A stretch of DNA of 64,000 nucleotides from Vermamoeba vermiformis (GCA_045837725.1 JBEWZL010000011.1:372001-436000); one strand, 5' to 3'; positions 28,134 through 39,962 are shown, numbered from the stretch's first letter. Translations and numbers: made by a program. The notes: generated from the letters alone by a model not told the origin.

Positions 28134-29584
28134 ATGAAGAGAACACGCGAAGAGAACGACAATGAAGAGCAACCACAAACTAAAAAAGCGAAAATAGATT
28201 GTAATTATAATATTGATGGAGAAGATGATGGTCGTGGTGTGTTTGATATCTCAGAATTAGTGGAACATATCGTCAAACATTTGATCTGTTCTCCCAAAAC
28301 AATTCGCAATTTGTTGATCACGTGCAAAAGGTAATCGATAATATTTGAAACAATATTATACGAATTAATTCAATTATTAAAAAAATTGACATTAGTTTGT
28401 GACAGATTCGTTTTTGACTCAAAAAAAAAACTGACCGTTTATCGCAGAATCCGTCGCATTGTCCTCAAACCATATCTATGGCAACAATTAGGCTTTAATA
28501 TGCTGCATATTAACCCGTCTGACCAAACGATGGACCCAAAGATCTTCAACCATTTTCTTGTGAGCTTGGAGATCGCTAGAATCAACAGAAAAACGTTCGA
28601 AATGCAACAAAGAATTAACAAATTGACGAAACATAACGAGACAACGTTGCCTACCGAGTACAAGCTGTAAGTCCAATGTATTTCAGTTTTTTTTCTCCGT
28701 TAGTACTAACGGTTATCAGATCACTAACTACGTCCCCAAACAAAGAATATGCATCGCGTATATTCAGCGAAGATTTTGTCACCAACAGACGATTAACTCG
28801 CGAAGCCCTGGACGCGTTAATTACGCTCAAAAGTTTGTTGCATTTTTCCAGCGATGTCTTATCAATATACGATATCGTTAGATTCATTGAGTTATCCAAA
28901 GACGAGTGCCAACGATTACGTACGTAATAATAATGCCCAAAATTCTAGGAATTTTTTCCGATCCACCGTGCATTTTTTATTTCTTATTTAATAATATCCT
29001 TATATTATCGCTAATATTTACTTATTAGAGGGAAGTAAGATATTAGCAGCTAAATCCATCGAGCCAAGTGCACTAGACATCGCATTCGAATATTTTCGGC
29101 CAGTACGTCGTTTTATTTGTCCTATAAATGCGGAATACTTGTAAGAATAGAATTCTCTCTATAAGATTGAAATCGAGGTTTTAACTTTCATATGAATTAG
29201 AGAAGATACACATAGCGAAGACGAAGAATTTGAATTGTTCTTCGGGGCGGCTACACTCGGAGACGAATTTAACTACGATTTTTCAGTATTAAAAATATTC
29301 ATTGATGGCAGCAGATCTATTCTGGTAATTAAATATGAAAACGAATGCATCACCTGTTCCATGGCGATAGTTGTAAGTAGTCGGAATTTGAATTCAAATT
29401 TAATAATGCTTATTTGTTCTTAAATTAGCACAACATTGAAAGCAATCTTATTGAGGATTGCGGTGATATAAATCAGTTGAAAGAAAAATATCCGAATTTG
29501 AGAAAACATCAACATTTTCGTGGCTCTTGGGATCCGACTCCAACTATCCATTTCTGTAACATTCCGTTTCTACAATTGCAATAA
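28134..29584 (+). CDS. Nuclear-type F-box-like protein, copy A
   Basis: Six exons from ATG (MKRTREENDNEEQPQTKKAK) to TAA. The N-terminus combines an acidic stretch with a KKAK-type nuclear localisation signal. An F-box-like helix set follows (DISELVEHIVKHL, SPKTIRNLLITCKR). The rest, about 330 residues, is shared only with copy B and is not a domain I recognise (for example YLWQQLGFNMLHI, SEDFVTNRRLTREALDALI, and a C-terminal FLQLQ). Introns are 50-120 nt. F-box proteins typically serve as SCF ubiquitin-ligase receptors; the target is unknown. The 3' end converges on copy B with a 287-nt gap containing three hairpins. Confidence 0.72.
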
Positions 29585-29678
29585 ATTTTATGTAGAATAA
29601 CCGTATAAATATAAACGGTAAGTTGTGTTTATTGATAAGAGTAAAAGCGTACAAAAAATAACGATACAAAGTGTTTTT

Positions 29679-29739
29679 ATCTCGCGAGATCATCGCGAGA
29701 TTTTAGGCGATATGTCGCCTAGCGCGAACTCTTTTCGCG
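29679..29739. terminator. Three consecutive perfect hairpins between convergent genes
   Basis: Three inverted repeats lie within 61 nt: ATCTCGCG/CGCGAGAT (29679-29701, loop 7), TAGGCGA/TCGCCTA (29704-29721, loop 4) and CGCGAA/TTCGCG (29723-29739, loop 5). They lie in the short spacer between two convergent 3' ends, where they could act in 3' end formation or block read-through in both directions. The terminator label is an inference; the hairpins are seen directly. Confidence 0.5.
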
Positions 29740-29871
29740 TGGTGTTACATTTTACTTCATAAATATCGCATGATTAAGTGTATTGAAGTCGCACAATAAA
29801 ATTATTAATTTCAAAAAAAAACTAGTATTATTAAGAAAACAAGCGCATTATGAAACCAACCATTTCATTTG

Positions 29872-31331
29872 TTATTGATAAAATCGAACATTACAAGTAA
29901 TTTTTAGTCCACTGCCGTTGAACCAGCGAAGACCAAAGTCAATGTCGTGTAAGTAGTACCGAAAACTATGCTGCAGATCCAAAGGAAGTGCCACTATTTG
30001 AAGCAAATTATCCAAATCGCTATAATTGGCTTCGGAATATTCTCCATGCTCCTCTATTAAATTCTCGGCGCTATTAAACTGAACGAAAATAATTAATCGT
30101 CGATCACCATAAATTTTTCCGTGATTACCTTAATATAATACGAGCAACTCTCGCCTAAATCAATATCCTGCATAAATATAAACACTACTGATCGATTTTC
30201 ATCAAGGAATGTCTTGAACACTTTGATTTCGACTGAATCATCTTGTGCATGTAGTAACTTGAAGAATTTAGGGAAGCTATTTATAAATTAAGCTTTAATA
30301 GATTAGGATGAATTATGACCGTACGGTTTATCCCATCCGTTTTGCCCATTGCTGAATCCGGATCTGTTTTTTGGATAGTATACCAGCGCAATTGGTAGAA
30401 AATTCGAGCGAGCCCTGAGTACGTGCGATCCCTCTATAATATTATTAACATTAAATTTAAGTTAATGAATTTAAAGAGCGGATCTTTACGTCGATAAAAC
30501 GTTTACCTAACCGAGTCAGTTCATCTCGTGATACCTCCATAAACATAATAATATCATCAATTGATAGGAGGTTCATTGAACTCGCCAACTGATATTTGAA
30601 GGTCAACAAAATTTCAACAGCTTCTTTGGTAAGTCGTCTGTTCGTTACAAAGTCTTCGCTCGGAATGGTAAAAGGCGACCATATATGCGATGTTTTGCGC
30701 TTAAATCGTTCTATAATACTATTATAGTAGCATCGTTAGTTCGGGGTATCGTTCTGGAATCAAAGAAGATCTGATGGGTTGCACTTACGGCGAATATTCA
30801 ACAGGGGTCAGATTTTCGGACTCAACTGACAGTACATTCATTATTTGCTGCATGTTAAGTAATTTTCGCTTCATTTTGACAATTTGTAAGCTCGAGAGAA
30901 AATGCGAAAATATGTTCGGGGCAACTGTTGGGCTAGAAGCATCGATGTGAAGCGCATTAAAGCCTAATTTTTGCCATAATGATGCATTTAAAATATATTG
31001 ACGAGTCCTGAAAGAAAATATGTTAATGTTACCAAAAAAATGTGACATCCAAAACAAATCTGTCAAAACGAAAGAAGTGCCAAAAATAAAATTGAATTAA
31101 TTCGTATAATATTGTTTCAAATATTATCGATTACCTTTTGCAGGTGATCAACAAGTTGCGAATTGTTTTTGGAGAACCAAGCAAATATTTGACGATATTT
31201 TCCACTAATTCTGAGATATCAAACACACCATGACCATCATCTTCTCCATCAATATTATAATTACAATCTATTTTCGCTTTTTTAGTTTGTGGTTGCTCTT
31301 CATTGTCGTTCTCTTCGCGTGTTCTCTTCAT
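29872..31331 (-). CDS. Nuclear-type F-box-like protein, copy B
   Basis: Inverted paralogue of 28134-29584. The first exon is nearly identical (MKRTREENDNEEQPQTKKAK, then DISELVENIVKYLLGSPKT), while later exons diverge strongly (LWQKLGFNALHIDASS, SEDFVTNRRLTKEAVEILL, and the ending GLKITCNVRFYQ). Exon number and order are the same. The contrast between a conserved 5' end and diverged body suggests either selection on the N-terminal nuclear/F-box part or recent gene conversion there. All exons join in frame; the stop is TAA at 29872-29874. Confidence 0.7.
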
Positions 31332-31765
31332 CTGAGCACAAAACATTTTAAAATGAAAACAATGCTGAACTCTCAACAACACAACATAAATTGCACGATT
31401 GTAATTGCAGTATTTGATGCTAAATTAACTCAAAGGCTGAACAGAAAGCAGATCTAGTAAAATTTTCATTTGACTTTGATTTTACCGCCCTCAGCACGTG
31501 TACCTCGCAGTTAATAGTGAGTATTTTTAGATAACTTCAACAGTATAATATGGTTGCAACCATTACGCATGTATTCATTGCTATCTTTATTAAATTAAAA
31601 AAATTCAATAGCAAATCAGATTTGACTCGCTATCAGTTTCTTTTCCTTTAAATGCTGCTGGATAATTAACAATATAGAAAGCATTTTTTTAAAAAATAAT
31701 CCAGTGCTAAATCCGTTTTTTTTGAACGCGATCAGATGCTGCTCGGAGCTCCACAAATTAGATAT
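31332..31765. other. Intergenic region
   Basis: 434 nt between the 5' end of copy B and repeat R1. The first 60 nt mirror the 5' flank of copy A. The rest is AT-rich without genes. Confidence 0.35.
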
Positions 31766-32700
31766 GACCTGGTCTGTACTAGCACAACGAGCAAGTCACA
31801 AGTAACAAGCTCGTGCAAGCGCACGACAAGATCGTTTCAGCCACCAAACAAACGATACGTAAAAAACAAAAAGATCAGCAGCGCTTTTCGTTGGTCCCAA
31901 CTCCGTAATTTCAATTCATTGATGCCTTGTTTGGACGAATATCAAAAGTGTAAGTAAGTTAAGGTATTATCATCCACGACACGACCTAACGTACAATTAC
32001 TATTTTAAGGCTATTTCATGAAATGAAACTACTTTCAGACCGAATCTTCGTGCTCAATCTCCGTTAATTATGGCTCGTTTTTGAAAGTATATTCTCGGAG
32101 TTATAACCGCTCCCAAGCTACTTCGGTAAGACCATCCACAATAACGCATGTTTTATTGCCATTTTAAGGCGATTTCAATTTCGATTGGGACACGTGTCAA
32201 TTTCCCAACAGATTTTTTGACTTCGCTCAAATCTCCGCTCGAACATCAATTTCAAAGCTTTACTGACGATGCTATTTTAGGACAATACGTACTGCGGAGA
32301 TGAAGAAGAGCATTGATCAACGGATAACTGCGCTGTTTGTGCGATTGTGTCGGAGAATCAATCACCGAGACAATGATCAAGCTCCGCTGAAACAACGCGA
32401 GTCAATATAAACGCCAGTCATTCATGAACGAGTTCCGTTGGCCAGCAGTATCTTGTCGCGCGATGATGAATTTGACCATTTATGGTAAGTGGTCTCGTTC
32501 GCATAAATAAGTTCTCATTTCGATTCATTTTGATTTGTGATCACTTTGAGATGACTCTCGACACACTTTCTAGGGGGCTCTCAAGCGCGTTGTTTCAAAT
32601 TGATGTTTGATCGATCGCGCTGGCTCCGTTATTACGTCCCTAGAGAGTGTCTCCGGAGTCATTTCGAAGTCGTTACAACTGCACTAGGCATAATAATTTA
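31766..32700 (+). repeat. Dispersed exon-bearing repeat, copy R1 (subtype 1)
   Basis: Matches R2 (39069-39962, inverted), R3 (43217-43850), R4 (44997-45295) and R5 (56541-57153). It carries exon-like blocks flanked by GTAAGT donors and AG acceptors: NFNSLMPCLDEYQKC, then RTAEMKKSIDQRITALFVRL, then after an intron LMFDRSRWLRYYVPRECL. In R1 the second block has an in-frame TAA (after RESI) and a one-base insertion (CCGTTGGCC against CCGTGGCC), so this copy is broken. The block GGGACACGTGTCAATTTCCC is present. Subtype 1, shared with R3 and R4, has the SIDQRITALF block. No transposase is visible; it could be a degenerate gene family or a non-autonomous element that captured exons. Confidence 0.7.
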
Positions 32701-32989
32701 CAGTTCATTAGGTCTCACCAGGTACTCCTTTGTTATATCTGCAAAACATGTTGTTCAAAGTAAGTAATACGGAACGAAACAACGACGTTTAGTTATTAAT
32801 AATTTATTCAGACAAAAAGCTGCGATCGCTAGAAGCAACTAAGCTTTGATAATTTTTGAACATCCATATTCGCTGTAGTCCCTATGTAAGTTCGATTAGC
32901 CTCTCTAAAGTCATTCTTTTTTGGATGCGGATGCGATCTAATTTTGGCGTCAAGTCAAATTGATTCTAAATTATTATGTTAGGCTTGCG

Positions 32990-33660
32990 ACAACTTTGCT
33001 GTCAAAATCCGTTACGACTGGATACGGCTTGTTACGGAAGAAGATTGGTAAGTTCAAATAATATTTTCATAAATTACTCGAAATTAGTTAGATTATTCGT
33101 CCGTCCAATTCTCTTTGTATTCGTTCAATTGTGTTAATAGTTATTTGTTATAGACTTCGCGATTCAATTTTGCATGAATTCCTTTGACACAACACAGCCC
33201 TAACATAATTAGTTTCGTAAGTACTTAACGCGCAGTACCACTCAAGTTCAAATTCTAATCAATTGCGTAGGATTAATTCGTTCATGTCTCGCACATAAGT
33301 CTGATCGTAGGACTTGTCTGTATGTTCTGTGAACGTTCCGTTGATACAAGGTGGCAGCGGATCGCGCCGCGCTTCGTCAAGCCGTCTGCACCAAATTGCT
33401 GCCTTGAAGCGAAAATGCACCAAGTACTACACGCATCTACAGTACCAAGGCAGAGAGACAAGTTACTCAATCATCAAGGTCGAAAAGCTGCCTGAATGTA
33501 CCCTGCTGCTCTTAACAGTTCGGTACGTACGATAAACCCCGTTAAAACAGTTGTTTAATTCATTATAATTATTCTAATAATAATATTCTTTAGAGGTTTC
33601 AAATCAAGACTTGCATTTCGGCAGCAGGACAAAACTACAACATAAAATGATCAACACGAC
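32990..33660 (+). other. Exon-like blocks downstream of R1
   Basis: Segments bounded by splice-like sites: 32993-33049 (ACDNFAVKIRYDWIRLVTEE, donor GTAAGT) and about 33310-33525 (LKRKCTKYYTHLQYQGRET, donor GTACGT). No start codon, no recognised domain and no continuous model. They may be downstream exons of the R1 locus. Confidence 0.25.
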
Positions 33661-34620
33661 TTCCTGGACCGTGCACGCACCAACGCCTCTTCACCCTAGA
33701 ATTCTCCAGCCACAATGATGCCCAGGTTCATAGTCTATGCTGTTCACCACGTATTCAGGACGAAGCGACAAAACGAAGAGGAGAGTAGTACTGTTCCAAA
33801 CAAGGTAATTAAGTTTATTATCGCAACAGATAAAATATTTATTATTTTTATCAGGCATTCGCACATCAACTGCAATAAGCCATGGCCATCCACTGAAACA
33901 AATATTGCGATGTATACTCTTTGTAGCTATGTAAGTATTATCCGTATTATTCGTACAAAGTACTAGCGCTAACCAATCGACAGACCAAGTTCAGCAGAAT
34001 AGCTTCAAGCCTTCAGAGTGGAGCTGCAGCAAGGAACTGACGCGAGGCAATTGGACAAGTAATACACACTTCAATTGTATGAAATTTCACAACAATTTGA
34101 AGGTAAGGTGTGACAACTACACACGACACGAGTGTAACTAACTCACGAGTTCATTTAGTCGCGACGTTCTTGAGACGTAGCAGCTCAGTATTGTACGGAT
34201 AAAGAGATACGGTACGTTAACCTTAACCAAAGTCTTAACTAATCATCATTAATGATTACTGAAGAACGTAAGATATTCTACCTAATTTTTGCGGAGAACT
34301 AATCGTTTTTTGTGAGGCAGCTCAAGACTCAAACAAAGCAACATTTACACACGATGAATTATATGCTGTTTAACGCGATGCTTATATTTGTAAGGATTAC
34401 GAACGCATCCGACAAAACTTTACGATCCAGAGTGCCTAACGCTCTTCTTTGCGTCAATAGAATAAATTTAGTAGAATTATTCTCTTAACAGAGCTTAGGT
34501 GTATCAGCAATAGCTTTTTCAATAATGCTTCGTAGTAACCTTGATATCAGAGACTTTGTTATTTAGAATAAGATGCGATACAATATTTAGCACGAGTAAT
34601 TATATTGCCTATTTGTAGCA
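33661..34620. other. Low-information region
   Basis: About 960 nt with short splice-like sites but no coherent coding model on either strand. The last 60 nt are the 3' flank of the family C terminal exon on the minus strand. Confidence 0.3.
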
Positions 34621-34853
34621 TTAAATCAAAGGTTCGGCATCCGCAGAATTGGCGGTGATGCGCTGGAACATAGTTCCGTACGAGCACCAGTTCGTAGCGA
34701 TCTTAGAGTTCAATGAGCATTGGTTGCAACTAGCAGTGTTACACGAGTGCCAATACACTGTGTTCGCATCGCACGTTTGGTACGAAAAGTTGAGATCATC
34801 GGTGCAGTAGTTTTGCTTCGTGTAGATCGCATATTGGGGACTAAAATGTGCAA
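34621..34853 (-). pseudogene. Solitary terminal exon of family C (C2b)
   Basis: A complete copy of the family C last exon with its acceptor (TTTTAG, then PQYAIYTKQNYC, CDANTVYWHSCN, CNQCSLNSK), stop codon and 3' flank. It is closer to the exon at 564-780 than to the exon of the adjacent gene C2. It lies about 470 nt past the C2 stop, and no other family C exons precede it except about 100 nt of preceding intron. Either it is the remnant of a deleted tandem copy or an alternative last exon of C2. Confidence 0.6.
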
Positions 34854-35178
34854 GTAGATATGAGAATAATTCATTAAGTATAATCTGCAATGGAACAATT
34901 AAATTGACACCAATAAGTAATTTAGAAAAATAAATCCGGATTCGATCGCGGGAACTCATGCTTAAGAGTTACTATTTTGTATATCAAGATCGAATTTATC
35001 TAATACAAGAGACTTTGTTATAAGAATAATATTTAAAAATACGATACAAACGAAAATTAAGCCGAGTATTTTCTAGCCTACTGTAACGATCTCGCTAAGA
35101 TCGTTAATATCAATAATATCAATAATAAAATTAAATAACGCTATCCAAACTAATGGAGATCAATTCCCATCGTGTTTT

Positions 35179-35208
35179 GTGGAATTTTCCTTATAAGGAA
35201 AATTCCAC
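35179..35208. repeat. Perfect 30-nt palindrome
   Basis: The half-site GTGGAATTTTCCTTA is followed directly by its exact reverse complement. It lies between the C2 stop and the solitary terminal exon C2b. Confidence 0.8.
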
Positions 35209-35319
35209 GCGATAAATATAAACTTGTACCACGCTAATAAACGAAGTTCTCCCACGTCCAGTACAACACAACTCTTTATATATTGTTACGCCTTTTATTT
35301 GTTAGTAGCATCGTTACAC

Positions 35320-36946
35320 CTACTGTAGCATGACGTCAAAGGGTTGGATGCATTGATAGAGTTGACCCAAAATGCATAGGTTGGTTAATACCTTAGAACT
35401 CAATGTGCAATAGTTGCAAGAAGCGCTGTCGCACGAGTAATTGTACACCGTGTCTGCGTCGCACTTTTGAGATGAAAAGTTGCTGTTGCAGTACTTAGAC
35501 TTCTTGTAGATCGAATACTGGGGACTAAAATGCATATTAGATACTCGGATAAGATATAATTTACATCGGGCAATTAAATTGACCTAAAGAAATAATTAAG
35601 AAGTAAATCCGGATTCAGATCCCGGACTTTTCAGCGCAAAATTATAGGAACTGTTACATTAACGTACGTTTTGCAATCGTATTCGTTGTAATGAATTTGT
35701 TCGATCCAAGTTTCTCCATTAGGCAAGTTTAGATTCTCGTCGCACGTAGTCATAACAAACGAGCCTCCAGTCCAAGATCCGATTGTTTGGCAGCCAGGTG
35801 TGCAAGAAGTTGTATAATTCACAGTAGCCATGTAGACCGAGGACGAGGAGCATTTGGTGCCTGAACCAAAGTACTGAACGGTCACGTGGCGGTTAGATCC
35901 GGATTGAGGAGCTCTAACAGGAACAGCCACAGGAGATGCAATATTAGGGCAGTAAATGGTGCCGTTGAAGTAGGTAACAGGAGGCATACCAGGTTCTCCA
36001 CCAGACAAGCTTGTCCATTCGACCTTCGTCGGATCGGCAGCTAAAAAAAACAAAATTAGCGACAAATAATTGCAACCAAACGGATTTAAATACATGATGT
36101 ACTGCACGTTAAAGTAATAACCGATTGTCTGGGACCTGGTGGATTGCACGAGCCACAGACGTCTCCACCCGAGTACGTGATCTGAACACCTGAGCCTCCG
36201 TCTGCAGAAAAAATTGGTTACAAACAAATTATATCAAATTTCATAAATCATTGCAGGTAAGAGCAAATTTACACGCCTTCTACTGCCGGCGAATTGAAAA
36301 AGAAGTGTTTGCACGTGTTCGTGCCAACAATTTTGGAAATTTCTACGGCGAGCGCCAAAAAATTGGGAATCGATAGTCGACGAGGTCTTAAAGGGCTAAA
36401 GTACTACGATATATATTGCTATATTACTTAATCCGACTACTGAGATCTGCGCATATTGACCCAAGCACTTCGCATTTGAACCCCAAGTTTGGCAAACGCC
36501 TACGATCGAATTATAGTTAGTTATAACTATAGTCATTGATGAATTAGTTATTAAGGTGTTAATTTATAATGCGTAGCTATAGTATAAGTAACTCTCTTAT
36601 TACCTGAACTATAAGGGGAAGCGCAGGAACCGGCACATCCGGTTGGAAGTGGACTGCAGACGCTAATATTGTAGACATATTGTTGACCGTTTTGATTGGC
36701 ATAGTAGTATTGTACCCTTAATGATAGTGGTTGGATCGTTCTTGGTGTTTAGATCCGGCGAAACGATCGAAACGCCTTAACTTTTTCAATTTAGTTAACG
36801 TGAACTTACTTTGATGCAATTGCCGACAAATCATATTGGGTACCATCAGGAGCGTACGCCATGGGACAAGTATTTTTTTGGCAGATCGCGAGTTGGATCA
36901 GGAAACCAGCCAAAACAGCGACCGATATAAAGCGTAATTGAACCAT
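35320..36946 (-). CDS. Secreted MRH-domain plus Cys-rich protein (family C, complete copy C2)
   Basis: Starts at ATG 36946 with signal peptide MVQLRFISVAVLAGFLIQ (LAIC, then QKNTCPMAY). An MRH domain (mannose-6-phosphate receptor homology) follows: YDLSAIA, YNISVCSPLPTGC, GVCQTW, LGQYAQISVVGL, QITYSGGDVC, RQSVITLTC. This matches the family's pattern of YxL, YxNxC, CQ, LG, YxGGDxC and RxTxxxxxC. The next exon holds YFNGTIYCP, CSSSSVY and CTPGCQ, and the terminal exon is Cys-dense (CDADTVYNYSC, CNYCTL). MRH proteins bind phosphorylated or high-mannose glycans in the secretory pathway; the C-terminal Cys modules are unfamiliar. The internal intron between LSV and GGSG is about 240 nt. AATAAA lies 3' near 35300. 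This is the template for the copies at 1, 34621, 50880 and 54784. Confidence 0.78.
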
Positions 36947-37190
36947 GATGTCAAAGATAATATAAATTATGCTACGCTACGTTCAAATGTTGAAACGAGA
37001 AACAACAAAAGATGTCTTAATTTTTTTGTAGCAGCGGCACGTGATTCCGAATCTATTCTGCATTTTCGTTTTTTTAAGGATTGACGAACGTACCAAGCCA
37101 ATCTGTTTATTACTGATGAATGATACATCGGACGATGGAGAATGAGTTAGTAAAACCGTTTATTGTCTCGTTCGACGGAGACAGATCTTT
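36947..37190 (-). promoter_or_regulatory. Promoter/5' flank of C2, inverted copy of the C3 flank
   Basis: Read on the minus strand, the 240 nt before the C2 ATG match 54440-54783 before C3. Shared parts include GGTACGTTCGTCAATCC, AACGAAAATGCAGAA, GTTTCAACA and GAACGTAGCGTAGCATAAT. The duplication therefore included the promoter. Confidence 0.65.
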
Positions 37191-39068
37191 TTGTTGTAGC
37201 TGAATCGATGCGCTTATTTAATCCTCAAATTAACTCGTGTTAAATAACACAGCAAATAGAGGAAGTTTCTATGTACTTGTTCATAATGTCGGAAATCTCT
37301 CCTGGTCGGTCTCTGCAGATCGAGTTGCTAACGTTTCGAAGCGTGTCAATTTAGTGTTTTTACGACGCAGATTTGCAAATACGAGTTTATCTAATTCTAA
37401 GATACAATACAATAAAAATTTACGAATATACAAGCTCTTTCTGGCGCTCGGCGGCTTTAATTTCTTTGATGCCGATCAGCAAGCTCTTTCTTCACCTCTG
37501 CTCGAGTTTTTGTTCGCAGACAAGGCAAATTTGCAATACAATACAAATATACAAAATAATTGAGGTAAGACTTAGCTCACCACCGGTGTTTGGGTATTTT
37601 ATTATACGCTTCGATCGCTTGCTTTATCTCAGCAAGCTCTTACGGCGCTCAGCTCGATCTTTAGCCATTGCCGTTAATTTCTTCGACGATCGTTTTTAAG
37701 TAGTACGATCGGCTTATTTCCTTAATAAAACCGTGGTCAGTAGAGAATTTTAGCGCAGCAGATTTTAGACTTACTTAAGTCTCTCGCTGAGGTTCTTGCT
37801 TAATACAGAGAGTAGGTTGATTCAAAAGCGGCGTTTAAGTTGAAGATCTTGGAAGACCGTTTGTTTTCGGTCTTCGTTATTTTAACCGACGGTTGTTCTT
37901 TGAGCAGGTCAGCGTGGTCTCGTGGAATACTAAAAAAGGAAAGGCATGGTCAGTGTTGCTCGATAAACTAACTAGTTACGAAAGAAAATTATAGAGCTGT
38001 CTGCGAAGATAATATTTTGCGCTGAACGAACAAAAAAGCAATAAATAACGCTTACTCGAAAACTTTCCACAAGCTCCAGTGGACCAGTCCGTCAAAATGA
38101 GCCCGCCAGCGAGCCCGGGAATCTGCGAGCGTAGTAGCACTTCTTGTTGTTGTTGTTTTGTTGCTGTTGCCGATCCATGGACAAGGATGAGGCCTGCTGT
38201 CTTCCATAGCGTTGATCTTAAGGCTCTTGGGAGGTTCGGCCTAAAAAAACGACTTTGTCAGTGGAGGCTTGGTAAACTAACTATCAAAATTTTGAGCCCG
38301 CGCGCGAACAAAAAATTGTTTGTAGTTACATAAATAAGAATTGCAAAGCACATCAATAACGCTTACACGAATCGTTCCCATAGTTTGGCGTTGGCAAACC
38401 AGCAAATTGAGCCCGCCAGCGAGCCACGCGAACAGTTGGGCCAATTCTCCAGCTGAAAGTAATTTGTCAGAGAGTTTTGGACATAATAACTTCAAGCTTA
38501 CCTCGTCAGTCGGAACTACTTCTTGTTATTCTTTGCCATTCATCGGAGTTGTTGAGGATGGGTTTCTCATCGCTCGAGGAATTATCGGCTGAGGCTCTCT
38601 TATCATCGCGCACAACTGGATCTTCAGTGCGCCAATTGCTCTGCTCCTCGACGCTGGCTCTCTAGGACGATTTCATTAGTTATTCGTTCATGAACGAAAA
38701 AAAACATTGGATCGGACTTACAAATTTCTGGCAGCTGACATTAATTTGTTGTGTTGTCAAGTATTTTACGTGCTTCGACCTAATAATATCAAAATTAGCC
38801 GGATATCAAGAAAATTAAATCGCTAAGATTTCGTTAACTTACCAGAATCAGATCCGCCGAACAATTCAGGCAGTAGCAGGCATGTTTCTACGAAATCGAA
38901 TGTTATTAGGTTCGATATCAACAGCAACTAACAGCTTATACGTACTAGATCCAGTTCGTTATGAAGACTAACAATTTTTCCATATTCTGTTGCATTCTGG
39001 ACAGATCTAAACCAAGACATTGAAATGAGAAATAACCAAACGTAAATGCCGTGTAATGTTGGTAAGTA
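37191..39068 (-). other. Exon-like blocks downstream of R2, unresolved
   Basis: On the minus strand several segments have donors and acceptors in register: near 38760-38720 (SKHVKYLTTQQINVSCQKF), 38660-38500 (RASVEEQSNWRTEDPVV and SSSDEKPILNNSDEWQRI, then a stop), a pair of similar blocks at 38450-38350 and 38130-38045 (both ARWRAQF/HF-like, followed by GTAAGCGTTATT), and 37690-37628 (SKKLTAMAKDRAERRKSLL). They could be exons of one gene led by R2, but no single frame-consistent model emerges and no domain is recognised. Confidence 0.25.
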
Positions 39069-39962
39069 GTTGTAACGACTTCGAAATGACTCCGGAGACA
39101 CTCTCTAGGGACGTAATAACAGAGCCAGCACGATCGATCAAACATCAATTTGAAACAACGCGCTTGAGAGCCCCCTAGAAAGTGTGTCGAGAGTCATCTC
39201 AAAGTGATCACAAATCAAAATCAATCGAAATGAGCACTTATTTATGCTGCGAACGAGTCCACTTACCATAAATGGTCAAATTCAACATCGCGCGACGAGA
39301 TTTTGCTGGCCACGGAACTCCTTCATGAATGAAAAGTTGATTTACGCATGAACCAATTCACTGCGGAGTTGAAGATCGTGGTCTAGCTGAAGATCTGGGA
39401 GCCAACGATGAAAACTGCGTTGTCTTCCGTTAATCGATTCAAATATTATTCTCGCAAGTACGAATTGTCCTAAGATAGAATCGGTTAAAATCTTTCAGAT
39501 TGGCGGAGATTTGAGCGAAGTCAAAAAAATCTGTTGGGAAATTGACACGTGTCCCAAAGCGAAATTGAAATCGCCTTAAAATGGCAATAAAACATGCGTT
39601 ATTGTGGATAATCTTACCGAAGTAGCTTGGGAGCGGTTATAACTCCGAGAATATCTTGAAGAAACGAGCCATAATTAACGGAGATTGAGCACGAAGATTC
39701 GGTCTTAAAGTAGTTTTCACGAAACGGCCTTAAAATAGTAATTGTACGTTAGGTCGTGTCGTGGATAATAATACCTTAACTTACTTACACTTTTGATATT
39801 CTGCCAAACAAGGCATCAATGACTTGAAATTACGGAGTTGCGACCAACGAAAAGCGCTGCTGATCTTTTGTTTTTACGTTCGCTTGTTTGATGGCTGAAG
39901 CGAGCTTGTCGTGCGCTTGAGCGAGCTTGTGACTTGTTCGTTGTGCTAGGACAGACTAGGTC
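39069..39962 (-). repeat. Dispersed exon-bearing repeat, copy R2 (subtype 2)
   Basis: An inverted copy of R1. The outer parts match R1 closely (QLRNFKSLMPCLAEYQKC block, GGGACACGTGTCAATTTCCC block, and LMFDRSCWLCYYVPRECL after the intron). The centre is different and matches R5 instead (RIIFESINGRQRSFHRWL). So there are two subtypes sharing ends but not the middle. Confidence 0.7.
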
